A program made the translations under genes and the position numbers. 64,000 nucleotides of DNA from an uncultured Clostridia bacterium (lineage in GTDB: Bacteria > Bacillota > Clostridia > Lachnospirales > Anaerotignaceae). Numbering within the stretch: position 1 is the first letter of the stretch; every line of letters starts with the position of its first letter. Below are positions 52,518 to 60,380 of this stretch, in pieces. The stretch is from positions 15,976 to 79,975 of the forward strand of contig CALCGT010000060.1 in the NCBI GenBank assembly GCA_937901125.1. Reading direction: 5' to 3'. The notes under the pieces are model-generated. The model saw only the letters and a list, made by a program, of their open reading frames with translations, made no database searches and was not told where the DNA came from.

Positions 52518-52687
52518 GGGAATTCCTCCTTATGATAAATTGCTTTTTCCATAGAATGACAGCAAAGGGGAGCTGCCGATTTTTTATCTGTAGCATATTT
52601 TTGCTGTTTTTTCTTCTTGATTATAGCAAAAAAAAACATTTCGTCCAATAGAATCTGAAAACTTTTCAAAAATTTCAGAAAAGGGTG

Positions 52688-52716
52688 TTGACGCAAAAAA
52701 ATTGTAGGAATATACT
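52688..52716 (+). promoter_or_regulatory. Strong promoter of the mgtE leader
   Basis: TTGACG (52688-52693), 17 bp, TATACT (52711-52716). Transcription should start near 52724, leaving a leader of about 258 nt before mgtE. Confidence 0.8.
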
Positions 52717-52764
52717 GAATATGTTGAGTGAAAAATAATTCAGTGAAGGCGGAGGTGAAATGGA

Positions 52765-52875
52765 ATGGACGGCAGTCATACGAAGGATGGTATCCCTTTA
52801 GAACCCGAGGGGCATCGACGATCTGAAAAAAATATTGCCGTGCGTTTCAGTCAGCTTTCTTTTGTGTGCAATTAA
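52765..52875 (+). CDS. Candidate 36-codon leader peptide in the mgtE leader
   Basis: Short open frame from ATG 52765 to TAA 52873-52875, with GGAGGTG (52751-52757) exactly seven bases upstream, a better ribosome site than many real genes here. The peptide begins MDGSHTKDG and holds an IPLEPEGHRR segment: two Pro codons near Glu codons, a rare TTA, and two consecutive rare CGA Arg codons. Acidic and Pro-rich leader peptides control Mg2+ transporter genes in enteric bacteria (mgtL) by ribosome stalling or instability at low Mg2+. A competing 13-codon frame starts at ATG 52760 but only two bases after the same ribosome site. Parts of this frame pair with the downstream terminator. No homology search was possible. 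Confidence 0.6.
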   Translation: MDGSHTKDGIPLEPEGHRRSEKNIAVRFSQLSFVCN

Positions 52876-52918
52876 GCCTGACTCTGGTTTTTATGCCCTT
52901 TTTTGAATAAATGCACGG
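52838..52918 (+). promoter_or_regulatory. Candidate antiterminator pairing in the mgtE leader
   Basis: CCGTGC (52838-52843) inside the small frame is the exact complement of GCACGG (52913-52918), the 5' arm of the terminator. TGCCGT (52836-52841) can instead pair with ACGGCA (52769-52774) at the start of the frame. A stem AGTCAG/CTGACT (52849-52854, 52878-52883) covers the stop codon of the frame. These are mutually exclusive folds. Confidence 0.55.
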
Positions 52919-52959
52919 TATGTAGGAAGAATTTCCGAAAAGCATACAGTGCTTTTTTT
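52913..52959 (+). terminator. Intrinsic terminator in the mgtE leader (attenuator)
   Basis: GCAC-G-GTATG (52913-52922) pairs with CATAC-A-GTGC (52943-52952), with an inner GGAA/TTCC, then seven T (52953-52959). It sits between the promoter and the mgtE ribosome site, so it would stop transcription before mgtE unless prevented. Confidence 0.85.
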
Positions 52960-52981
52960 ATTTGGAATTGAGGTGGAAAAC

Positions 52982-54337
52982 ATGGATGAAGAAATGATGA
53001 TCTTGTTTGATAACTATACGGCTTTGATGGAAAGCGGACAATATCTTCAGCTGAAACAGGAATTGAACGAAGAACAGCCTGCCAATATTGCCGAATATTT
53101 TGAGGAACTGACGGCAGAAAAACAGCTGTTCATTTTCCGTCTGCTATCCAAGGATGTGGCGGCGGAAGTGTTTTCTTATATGGATAATGATACACAGGAG
53201 CATATTGTGCAGTCTATCACAGACCGAGAAGTGCGTAATATCGTAGATGAAATGTTTCTGGATGATACAGTGGACTTTCTGGAGGAAGCCCCTGCCAATC
53301 TGGTCAAAAAGGTGCTGCGAAATACCGACGCAGAGACCAGACAGCTCATCAATCGTTTTTTGAACTATCCTGAAAACTCTGCAGGCAGCCTGATGACCAT
53401 TGAATTTGTGCGCCTGCGTGCCAATATGACCGTTTCTTTTGCCCTTTCTGAAATCAAAAAGGTAGGGATGGATAAAGAAACCATCTATACTTGTTATGTC
53501 ATTGATGCCCAGCGGAAGCTGATCGGTGTTGTGCCTTTGCGTACGCTGATCTGTGCCGATGATGAAAGCACCATTGGCGACCTGATGCAGGATGACGTTG
53601 TTTCCGTACACACACTGGATGACCAGGAAGAAGTTGCAAATATCTTCAAGAAATATAACTGGATGGCGCTGCCTGTAACAGATAAGGAAGGCCGTCTGGT
53701 AGGGATTATCACCGTCGATGATATCGTGGACGTTATCGAACAGGAAACCACGGAAGATATGGAACTGATGAATGCGGTCTTGCCTTCCGATGATGAATAT
53801 TTGAAAATGAGCGTTGTGGCATTGGCAAAAAACAGAATACCGTGGCTTTGCGTGCTGATGATCTCCGGTACCTTGAGTGCTTTCGTCATTGGCATGTATC
53901 AGGATCTGCTGGATTCTGTAGTTATCCTTTCCAGCTTTATGACCATTATCACTGGTACAGGCGGTAACGCCGGTTCCCAGGCTTCTGCTATGATTATTCG
54001 TGGTCTGGCGCTGGGGGATATCCAGATGCGGGATACCTTTAAGGTTGTATTCAAGGAACTGCGGGTGGGGTTCATCTGCGGTCTGGTTTTGGCACTGGTC
54101 AATATGGTGCGTATGACCTTTTTCGATAAAGCAACGCCTTTCAATATCGACCTGACCGTTTCCCTCAGCATGGGTGTTGCGGTCATTCTGGCAAAGACAT
54201 TGGGCTGTATTCTGCCTATTTTGGCAAAGGCAGTCAGACTTGACCCTGCTATGATGGCGGGCCCTCTGATCTCTACTGTTGTGGATGCCATTGCCTTGGT
54301 GGTATATTTCAGCATTGCGACTGCGTTGATTTTGTAA
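52982..54337 (+). CDS. mgtE: Magnesium transporter MgtE
   Basis: Mg2+ channel/transporter gated by cytosolic Mg2+. 451 residues: an acidic N domain of helical repeats (about 1-130), two CBS domains (about 135-255), a plug helix and five membrane helices (about 285-451) with GTGGNAGSQASAMIIRGLA, the pore motif. GAGGTG lies six bases before ATG 52982; an in-frame ATG at 52949 falls inside the leader terminator. The long attenuator-like leader suggests control by translation or Mg2+ status. Followed by its own terminator. Confidence 0.96.
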   Translation: MDEEMMILFDNYTALMESGQYLQLKQELNEEQPANIAEYFEELTAEKQLFIFRLLSKDVAAEVFSYMDNDTQEHIVQSITDREVRNIVDEMFLDDTVDFLEEAPANLVKKVLRNTDAETRQLINRFLNYPENSAGSLMTIEFVRLRANMTVSFALSEIKKVGMDKETIYTCYVIDAQRKLIGVVPLRTLICADDESTIGDLMQDDVVSVHTLDDQEEVANIFKKYNWMALPVTDKEGRLVGIITVDDIVDVIEQETTEDMELMNAVLPSDDEYLKMSVVALAKNRIPWLCVLMISGTLSAFVIGMYQDLLDSVVILSSFMTIITGTGGNAGSQASAMIIRGLALGDIQMRDTFKVVFKELRVGFICGLVLALVNMVRMTFFDKATPFNIDLTVSLSMGVAVILAKTLGCILPILAKAVRLDPAMMAGPLISTVVDAIALVVYFSIATALIL

Positions 54338-54370
54338 TATTGCGGAGAAAACAGTATAATCGTATCAAAA

Positions 54371-54417
54371 TAAGGCTGACTGGAATCTGTTGACAGAAAT
54401 CAGGCAGCCTTTTTAAT
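54371..54417 (+). terminator. Terminator after mgtE, before converging bioY
   Basis: AAGGCTG (54372-54378) pairs with CAGCCTT (54405-54411), followed by T. Confidence 0.75.
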
Positions 54418-54424
54418 GCTTTGC

Positions 54425-54955
54425 TTATGCTCTTTTTATATATTGCTGCAGCTTTCTGCCCAGCCAGCAGGCAAAGAGTATTTTTACCGTGTCCAAAGGC
54501 AGAAATACCAAAGCACCGGCGGGGAGGGTCGCCAGAAAAGTCGCGTTTGTTACTTTTGCCAGCCAGAAGGTGCCGATGCAATAGGTGATGCAGGTAGCCA
54601 AGAACATCCCTCCGATTTGGGGCAGGGGATGGGAAAAGCGATGGATGAAAGCGGAGCTGATGCCTGCCAGAAAAAGAAAGCCCACCAGATAGCCGCCGCC
54701 GGGAGCCACAAAACGGCTGATGCCTGCCATATAGTCGGAAAAGACGGGCAGACCGATGGCACCCAATAAGAGATACAGCCCTACGGCTGCCAATGCCTGT
54801 TTTGGCTCCAACACATAGGCAATAATATAGATTGCGAGGGTTGCCAAGGTCAGAGAAATGGTGCTGACAGGGATGGGGATACTGATGGGGGCTAGGATAC
54901 AGAGGATCGCAGCCATCAGGGCGATATAGACGATGTTTTTTGTGTTTGTTTGCAT
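54425..54955 (-). CDS. bioY: Biotin transporter BioY (S component)
   Basis: Substrate-binding membrane component for biotin uptake, alone or with an ECF energy-coupling module elsewhere in the genome. 176 residues with six helices; the N-terminal segment with LAPISIPIPVSTISLTLATLAIY and the loop FVAPGGGYLVGF are family signatures. ATG 54955 follows AAGGA. The promoter carries a BirA-type operator, fitting repression by biotinylated BirA. Confidence 0.94.
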   Translation of the reverse strand: MQTNTKNIVYIALMAAILCILAPISIPIPVSTISLTLATLAIYIIAYVLEPKQALAAVGLYLLLGAIGLPVFSDYMAGISRFVAPGGGYLVGFLFLAGISSAFIHRFSHPLPQIGGMFLATCITYCIGTFWLAKVTNATFLATLPAGALVFLPLDTVKILFACWLGRKLQQYIKRA

Positions 54956-54993
54956 GAAATATCCTTCTTTCCTTTTTCTTTGGTGATAGGAGC

Positions 54994-55046
54994 ATTGTAT
55001 ACGGAGAGTGGCTAATTGTAAACCGGTAAATATAAAAAGTTTACAA
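54994..55046 (-). promoter_or_regulatory. bioY promoter with BirA operator
   Basis: Operator TTGTAAAC (55016-55023)-N15-GTTTACAA (55039-55046) is a perfect inverted repeat with the spacing of Firmicutes BirA sites. On the minus strand it overlaps the -35 TTTACA (55022-55017), which lies 17 bp from -10 TACAAT (54999-54994). Confidence 0.85.
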
Positions 55047-55122
55047 TAGAAAAGGAAAGACAAAAGCCAAGGGATATGCTATGATATCTTCAGGAGAGAA
55101 AAGAATGGAGAGGAGAGATGTC

Positions 55123-55557
55123 ATGTCGAGAACCTGTAAAAAATGCGGCGGCCCAGTGGGACAGGAGGATTTATACTGTATCCATTGCGGCATGCCTTTG
55201 GAAAAAGAGCTTTCCCGGCAGGAAAGGGAAGAAGAAAAGGAACAAGATCTGGCGGAGCCTCTAAGTATGGGTGCCTATCTGCTGATCGGGCTGATATTAT
55301 GTATCCCCATTGTGAATCTTATCGTGCCGATTATCTGGATACTCAATCAAAACAGCAATCCCAACCGTCGCAATCTGGCAAAAGCGTGGCTGATTTTTGC
55401 TGTGGTAGGAATGGTTTTGATGGGACTTTTTTCCTATGGATTGTTTCGGTTTTTCACAGTGACTCCTTCTGTGCCCTATAAGTATCATCATTTTGAATAT
55501 ACCATCCCGGGAAATATGCTTTCGGAGGATTTCCCCGCCGATCTGAACGAGATCTAA
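55123..55557 (+). CDS. Zinc-ribbon membrane protein of unknown function
   Basis: 144 residues. An N-terminal zinc ribbon (CKKCGG and CIHCGM) is followed by a charged linker and two helices (about 48-70 and 87-108), with a short C-terminal tail. ATG 55123 has AGGAGAG five bases upstream; ATG 55105 with AGGAGAG upstream is a possible alternative. No specific family recognised. It is divergent from bioY, and its promoter region overlaps the BirA operator region. Confidence 0.7.
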   Translation: MSRTCKKCGGPVGQEDLYCIHCGMPLEKELSRQEREEEKEQDLAEPLSMGAYLLIGLILCIPIVNLIVPIIWILNQNSNPNRRNLAKAWLIFAVVGMVLMGLFSYGLFRFFTVTPSVPYKYHHFEYTIPGNMLSEDFPADLNEI

Positions 55558-55682
55558 ACTGGAAAACGCAGTTCTTCAAGAGAGAGTAAATTTTGGGATC
55601 AAATTTGCTCTCTCTATTTTGTAGGATAATTCTGCCCTTTCGAGAGATACTATTTCCAAGAATGGAAAAAGGAGATGGGAGT

Positions 55683-57332
55683 TTGAAAGGAAATCTATTG
55701 GTGTGGGCTCAGCTGTTGTTTTTTTGCTTGGGCGCATGGTATTTTTACAAAAGCAGCCGCAGGAAAGGTGCCGGCGAGGGTTTGAAATGCGAAGATAACA
55801 TCATCCAGATGGATAAGCTGATGGAAATGTGGGAGACTGGTCTGACAGAACCCTTGGCAGAGCAGACACGTCCCAAAAAGTTGGAGGAGATCATTGGGCA
55901 GGAGAAGGCCATCAAAGCCCTCAGAGCGGCCCTCTGCGGCCCCAATCCCCAGCATATTTTGATCTATGGCCCGCCGGGGGTGGGGAAAACAGCGGCAGCA
56001 CGGCTGATTTTGGAGGAAGCCAAGCAAAAAAAGGAGTCTCCTTTTGGAGAAAAAGCAAAATTTGTGGAGATCGATGCCACCACATTGCAGTTTGATGAAC
56101 GAAATATTGCCGATCCTCTGATGGGCTCTGTCCATGATCCCATCTATCAAGGGGCAGGCTCCTTTGGGCAGGCAGGCATCCCCAGACCCCGCCCCGGGGC
56201 AGTTTGCGAAGCCCACGGGGGCGTGCTTTTCATCGACGAGATCGGGGAGCTGCATCCTATTCAGATGAATAAGCTACTGAAGGTGCTGGAGGACAGGGTG
56301 GCTCGTTTCCAGAGCAGCTATTATAGCCGCAGCAATCGGAATATTCCCCCCTATATCCACCAGATTTTCCAGAAGGGGATTCCTGCAGATTTTCGCCTGA
56401 TCGGGGCAACCACCAGAAGCCCCAATGAAATTCCCGAAGCTCTCCGTTCTCGCTGCACGGAAATCTTCTTTGACCGACTGGACAGAACTTCTGTGGAAAA
56501 AATCGCCGAAAACAGCCTGCATCAGGCGGGCTTGGACTATGAAGAAGGCCTTTGTGGGAAGATCGCAGCCTATGCCAGAGGGGGCAGAGATACGGTCAAT
56601 CTGGTGCAGTCCCTGACCTCTTTGGCTTGGATGGAAGGGAATCGCACGATTACAGCGGCGGATTTGGATTGGGTGGCGGAAGCGGGAAAATATCAGCCTG
56701 TTTACCAACGGAAAATCCCCGAAAAACCTATGGTGGGCGTAGTCAATGGTTTAGGCGTAGAATCAAGGGGCGGCGGGATGCTCCTTTCTGTGGAAGCCAT
56801 TGTACAGAAGGGAAAGGGCAGCCTGACGGTGACAGGCATCATGGAAGAGGAAGAATTTAAAAACCGACAGGGCTCTGCCAAACGGAAAAGCAATGCCCGT
56901 TCCGCGGCGGAAAATGTGCTGACGCTGATGGAGCAGTTCGGTTTTTCCAAAGAGGATTACAGTGTCCATCTGAATTTCCCCGGCGGCATCCCTGTGGATG
57001 GGCCTTCGGCGGGGACAGCCATGTTTCTGGCGGTTTATTCTGCCTTTACAGAAGCCCCTGTGCCCAATGATATTGCCCTGACGGGGGAGGTCAGCCTCCA
57101 TGGGCAGGTATTACCCGTAGGGGGCGTGGAGGAAAAGCTGGAAGCGGCAAAGGAAGCAGGGGCCACCCGTGCCTTTATCCCGGGGGAAAATTGGAAGGAT
57201 GCCTATGGAAAGCTGGAAATCGAAGTTATCCCTGTAGGGGATGTGCAGGAATTGCTGAATAAAATTTTCCTGTCGGAAGGGGCCGCCCTTTCGGAGGGGG
57301 TGGAATATTTAAAAGAAAAGGGTATCTCTTGA
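55683..57332 (+). CDS. lonB: ATP-dependent protease LonB (sporulation type)
   Basis: Membrane-anchored Lon-like protease active in the forespore in Bacillus. An N-terminal helix (about 5-22) is followed by the AAA+ domain with GPPGVGKTAAA (about 96), and a LonB-specific insert with PLMGSVHDPIYQGAG. The C-terminal protease domain has the catalytic Ser in VDGPSAGTAM (about 442) and Lys in VEEKLEAA (about 484). The likely start is TTG 55683, eight bases after AAAAGGAG, giving 549 residues, as in Bacillus LonB. Upstream of lon, as in Bacillus, with one small gene between. Confidence 0.93.
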   Translation: MKGNLLVWAQLLFFCLGAWYFYKSSRRKGAGEGLKCEDNIIQMDKLMEMWETGLTEPLAEQTRPKKLEEIIGQEKAIKALRAALCGPNPQHILIYGPPGVGKTAAARLILEEAKQKKESPFGEKAKFVEIDATTLQFDERNIADPLMGSVHDPIYQGAGSFGQAGIPRPRPGAVCEAHGGVLFIDEIGELHPIQMNKLLKVLEDRVARFQSSYYSRSNRNIPPYIHQIFQKGIPADFRLIGATTRSPNEIPEALRSRCTEIFFDRLDRTSVEKIAENSLHQAGLDYEEGLCGKIAAYARGGRDTVNLVQSLTSLAWMEGNRTITAADLDWVAEAGKYQPVYQRKIPEKPMVGVVNGLGVESRGGGMLLSVEAIVQKGKGSLTVTGIMEEEEFKNRQGSAKRKSNARSAAENVLTLMEQFGFSKEDYSVHLNFPGGIPVDGPSAGTAMFLAVYSAFTEAPVPNDIALTGEVSLHGQVLPVGGVEEKLEAAKEAGATRAFIPGENWKDAYGKLEIEVIPVGDVQELLNKIFLSEGAALSEGVEYLKEKGIS

Positions 57333-57356
57333 TTTGAGATACCCTGATTTTATGAG
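57318..57356 (+). terminator. Terminator overlapping the end of lonB
   Basis: GGGTATCTC (57320-57328) pairs with GAGATACCC (57336-57344), then TGATTTT. The stem includes the last codons. Confidence 0.75.
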
Positions 57357-57856
57357 CTTCGTTCCGCCAGCCATTTCCCATAGGCTGTTTCAGTGGCGAT
57401 ATATTTGCCATCGTTCGTTTCCCAGATGATTTCTGTCATGCTTTTATCGAAAACAGCCATGCTGTGGTTTGCGTTTGTTTCGACGAAGTGCACCCCATTC
57501 CTGTCTGGATCTTCATCAAGATAGAGAATAGATGGATGTGAGCCAAATTTATCTTCATGCCAACGGATATGGGCGATGACATATTCGTCTGTCGTTTCCG
57601 GCAGGCAGGAAACGACAAATCTGCCCTCATAGGCATCTCTCTGGAAAAAATAGTTGCGGAAGGTGCCTTCCACCTCTATCGTCACATCCTCCAACTTTTC
57701 TTCGCTTTCGTAAAGCCCTGCGTGGATGGTATGCTGCATTTCCACATCATATCCCAGGTTGACGATATAGATTCCCCAGAGAAGATAGAGTACAAACGCG
57801 AAGAAAAGAATCTTTATGATGCTCTCTAAAACCTGCTTTGCTTTGATACTTGTCAC
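57350..57856 (-). CDS. Hypothetical membrane-anchored protein
   Basis: 168 residues. One N-terminal helix (about 12-33) is followed by an extracytoplasmic domain, mostly beta, rich in acidic residues. I do not recognise a family. The start appears to be GTG 57856, eight bases after AAAGGGGG. It lies between lonB and lon on the opposite strand, and its end overlaps the lonB terminator. Confidence 0.65.
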   Translation of the reverse strand: MTSIKAKQVLESIIKILFFAFVLYLLWGIYIVNLGYDVEMQHTIHAGLYESEEKLEDVTIEVEGTFRNYFFQRDAYEGRFVVSCLPETTDEYVIAHIRWHEDKFGSHPSILYLDEDPDRNGVHFVETNANHSMAVFDKSMTEIIWETNDGKYIATETAYGKWLAERSS

Positions 57857-57898
57857 AAGAATTTCCCCCTTTTGCTTAGTGTATCAAAGAAATTCCTA

Positions 57899-57938
57899 TT
57901 TGACAATATTTGACCGAACCTCATATTTATTGTATACT
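57899..57938 (+). promoter_or_regulatory. lon promoter with CtsR-type heat-shock operator
   Basis: TTGACC (57910-57915), 17 bp, TATACT (57933-57938). Overlapping the -35 is the heptad direct repeat TTTGACA-ATA-TTTGACC (57899-57915), one mismatch from the reverse complement of the CtsR box RGTCAAA-NAN-RGTCAAA, with the exact 3-bp spacer. Confidence 0.75.
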
Positions 57939-58040
57939 ATTTAGTTAAGGTGGAGGATTGACTTTTTCAGATATTTTTCGCCAAATGGATACAGAAATAA
58001 GAGTTTTTGAGAAAAACATCGCATATATGAGGTGAAAACT

Positions 58041-60380
58041 ATGGAGAAGAAACAACCGATCATCGTGCCGATGATCGCTTTGCGTGGAATGACCATATTC
58101 CCCGGTATGGCCATCAGCTTCCCCGCAGGCAGACAGAAATCCTTGGACGCGCTGCAGGCGGCGGAGGAAAACGGGAAGGAGATCTTTTTGGTGACTCAGA
58201 AAGATCCTGCCACTCCAGACCCAGGCAGAAACGATTTGTATGATATCGGCGTTCTGGCGGAAGTGAAGCAGGTGTTGAAACTGCCCGGAAACCTGACTCA
58301 TGTCATCGTGGAAGGCAAATGCCGCGGCAGACTGACCAATATACATGTCAGAAACTGCGACTATGGTGAGATCACTACCATCCCCCAGGATTTTGATGAA
58401 GAACCCAGCGAACACGTTCAGGCAATTATGCGAATCGCTGTGGAACAGTATGATGAATATATCAAGCTGGCACCCAATACCGCAGCCATGGATCTGATAG
58501 GAAATGTGGTTTCTGCAGCAAAGCCCGGTCAGCTGGCAGATATCATAGCAGCAGGCATGGAGCTGGCCTTCAATAAAAAGCAGGAATTGCTGGATATCCT
58601 GAATCCTTTCGAAAGACTGGAAGCGATCATCGCTCTGATGCAGAAGGAACGTCAGGTGCTGGATATCAAAAAAGAAATCGAGAAAAAAACAAAACAGAAT
58701 ATCGATCAGAACCAGAGAGAATATTACCTGCGGGAAGAATTGAAGGTCATTCAGGAGGAATTGGGCGATAAGGATGGCGTGGGAGCCGATGCGGCGAAAT
58801 ATCGTCAGCAGCTGGAGGAAAAGAACCCTCCTGCTTATGTGCGCGAAACCATTGAAAAAGAAATCGACCGCATGTTGAAAATTCCTGTGACTTCCCCTGA
58901 ATCCAATGTTTCCAGAAACTATATCGAAACATTGCTTTCCCTGCCTTGGACAGAAACTACCGAAGAAGCCTTCGATCTGCCCGAAGCGGCGAAGATTCTG
59001 GACGAAGATCACTACGGCTTGAAAAAGGTGAAGGAACGTATTTTGGAATACCTGGCTGTTCGCAAAAATGCTTCTGAAGAAAGCGCAACGATCCTGTGCT
59101 TGGTGGGCCCTCCCGGTGTGGGGAAAACCTCCATTGCCCGTTCCGTGGCAAAGGCGCTGAACCGCAAATATGTGCGGATGTCTTTGGGCGGCGTGAAGGA
59201 TGAAGCGGAGATCCGCGGTCACAGAAAAACATATATCGGTGCTATGCCTGGTCGTATCATCAACGCCATGAAACAGGTTGGCACCATCAATCCCCTGATG
59301 CTGCTGGACGAAGTGGATAAGCTGGGTGTTTCCCATAATGGAGACCCAGCGGCGGCTTTGCTGGAAGTATTGGATGGCGAGCAGAATAATACCTTTCGTG
59401 ACCATTTTGTTGAGCTGCCCTACGACTTGTCTAAGGTGCTGTTCATGTGTACAGCAAACAGTCTGGATACCATCCCCGGTCCCCTGAGAGATCGTATGGA
59501 GATTATTGAACTGGGCAGCTATACCGCTCAGGAAAAGCTCCATATCGCGGAAGAGCATCTGGTAAACAAGCAGAGAAAACGCCATGGACTGACAGCAAAA
59601 CAACTGAAGATCAAGACAGATGTGATCGAAGACATCATTGATGGGTATACTAGAGAAGCAGGTGTGCGTCAACTGGAACGTACCATTGGAGAAGTTTGCC
59701 GTAAGGCGGTAAAATCCATTTTGGTGGGAGAAAGAAAATCCCTGACAGTAACAAAGAAAAATCTGGAAGAGGTTTTGGGTACCAAGAAATTTATGCCCGA
59801 AACCATCTATAAAGAACCTCAGGTGGGCATCGTCCGTGGTCTGGCATGGACCAGAGTGGGCGGCATGACCCTTTCGGTAGAAGTGAATTGCATGTTAGGT
59901 GACGGCAAATTTAAGGTGACAGGCAATCTGGGCAAGGTGATGCAGGAATCTGCCGAAGCGGCCATCAGCTATATCCGTTCTCAGAGCGAACGATTTAAAC
60001 TGGAACCTGATTTCTATAAAAAGAATGATATACATATCCATATCCCAGAAGGGGCAACCCCCAAGGATGGCCCTTCTGCCGGCGTGACCATGGCCACAGC
60101 TATGCTTTCTGCACTGACAGGGGCAAAGGTACGCAATGATGTTGCCATGACAGGGGAAATCACCATCCGGGGCAGAGTGCTGCCCATCGGCGGTCTGCAG
60201 GAAAAGGTGCTGGCGGCGAAAAAAGTGGGCATCCAAACAGTTGTCCTGCCCAAGGAAAATGAAAAAGACTTGAACGAAATTCCTGATGAAGTGAAAGAAG
60301 GTATGGAATTCGTTCTGGCAGAAACCATGGAAGATGTGCTGAAAGCAGCACTGGCGAAGGGAGAAAGCGTATGCAAGTAA
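58041..60380 (+). CDS. lon: ATP-dependent protease La (Lon)
   Basis: Soluble protein-quality-control protease. N-terminal substrate domain (about 1-300), AAA+ domain with GPPGVGKTSIARS (about 356) and DEVDKLG, then the Ser-Lys protease domain with KDGPSAGVTMA (Ser about 678) and GGLQEKVLAAKKVG (Lys about 722). 779 residues. ATG 58041 is chosen since GAGGTG lies six bases upstream; the GTG at 58032 is part of that site. Its end overlaps engB by 10 bases. The CtsR-type operator suggests heat induction. Confidence 0.97.
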   Translation: MEKKQPIIVPMIALRGMTIFPGMAISFPAGRQKSLDALQAAEENGKEIFLVTQKDPATPDPGRNDLYDIGVLAEVKQVLKLPGNLTHVIVEGKCRGRLTNIHVRNCDYGEITTIPQDFDEEPSEHVQAIMRIAVEQYDEYIKLAPNTAAMDLIGNVVSAAKPGQLADIIAAGMELAFNKKQELLDILNPFERLEAIIALMQKERQVLDIKKEIEKKTKQNIDQNQREYYLREELKVIQEELGDKDGVGADAAKYRQQLEEKNPPAYVRETIEKEIDRMLKIPVTSPESNVSRNYIETLLSLPWTETTEEAFDLPEAAKILDEDHYGLKKVKERILEYLAVRKNASEESATILCLVGPPGVGKTSIARSVAKALNRKYVRMSLGGVKDEAEIRGHRKTYIGAMPGRIINAMKQVGTINPLMLLDEVDKLGVSHNGDPAAALLEVLDGEQNNTFRDHFVELPYDLSKVLFMCTANSLDTIPGPLRDRMEIIELGSYTAQEKLHIAEEHLVNKQRKRHGLTAKQLKIKTDVIEDIIDGYTREAGVRQLERTIGEVCRKAVKSILVGERKSLTVTKKNLEEVLGTKKFMPETIYKEPQVGIVRGLAWTRVGGMTLSVEVNCMLGDGKFKVTGNLGKVMQESAEAAISYIRSQSERFKLEPDFYKKNDIHIHIPEGATPKDGPSAGVTMATAMLSALTGAKVRNDVAMTGEITIRGRVLPIGGLQEKVLAAKKVGIQTVVLPKENEKDLNEIPDEVKEGMEFVLAETMEDVLKAALAKGESVCK

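Noticed and set aside
52724..52912. M-box (ykoK) magnesium riboswitch in the mgtE leader
   Set aside because: The conserved M-box blocks I know are not found in the leader, and a translated frame explains it better. A covariance-model search would settle it.
57945..59672. 575-residue antisense frame opposite lon
   Set aside because: Aligned antisense artefact; the sense gene is unambiguous.
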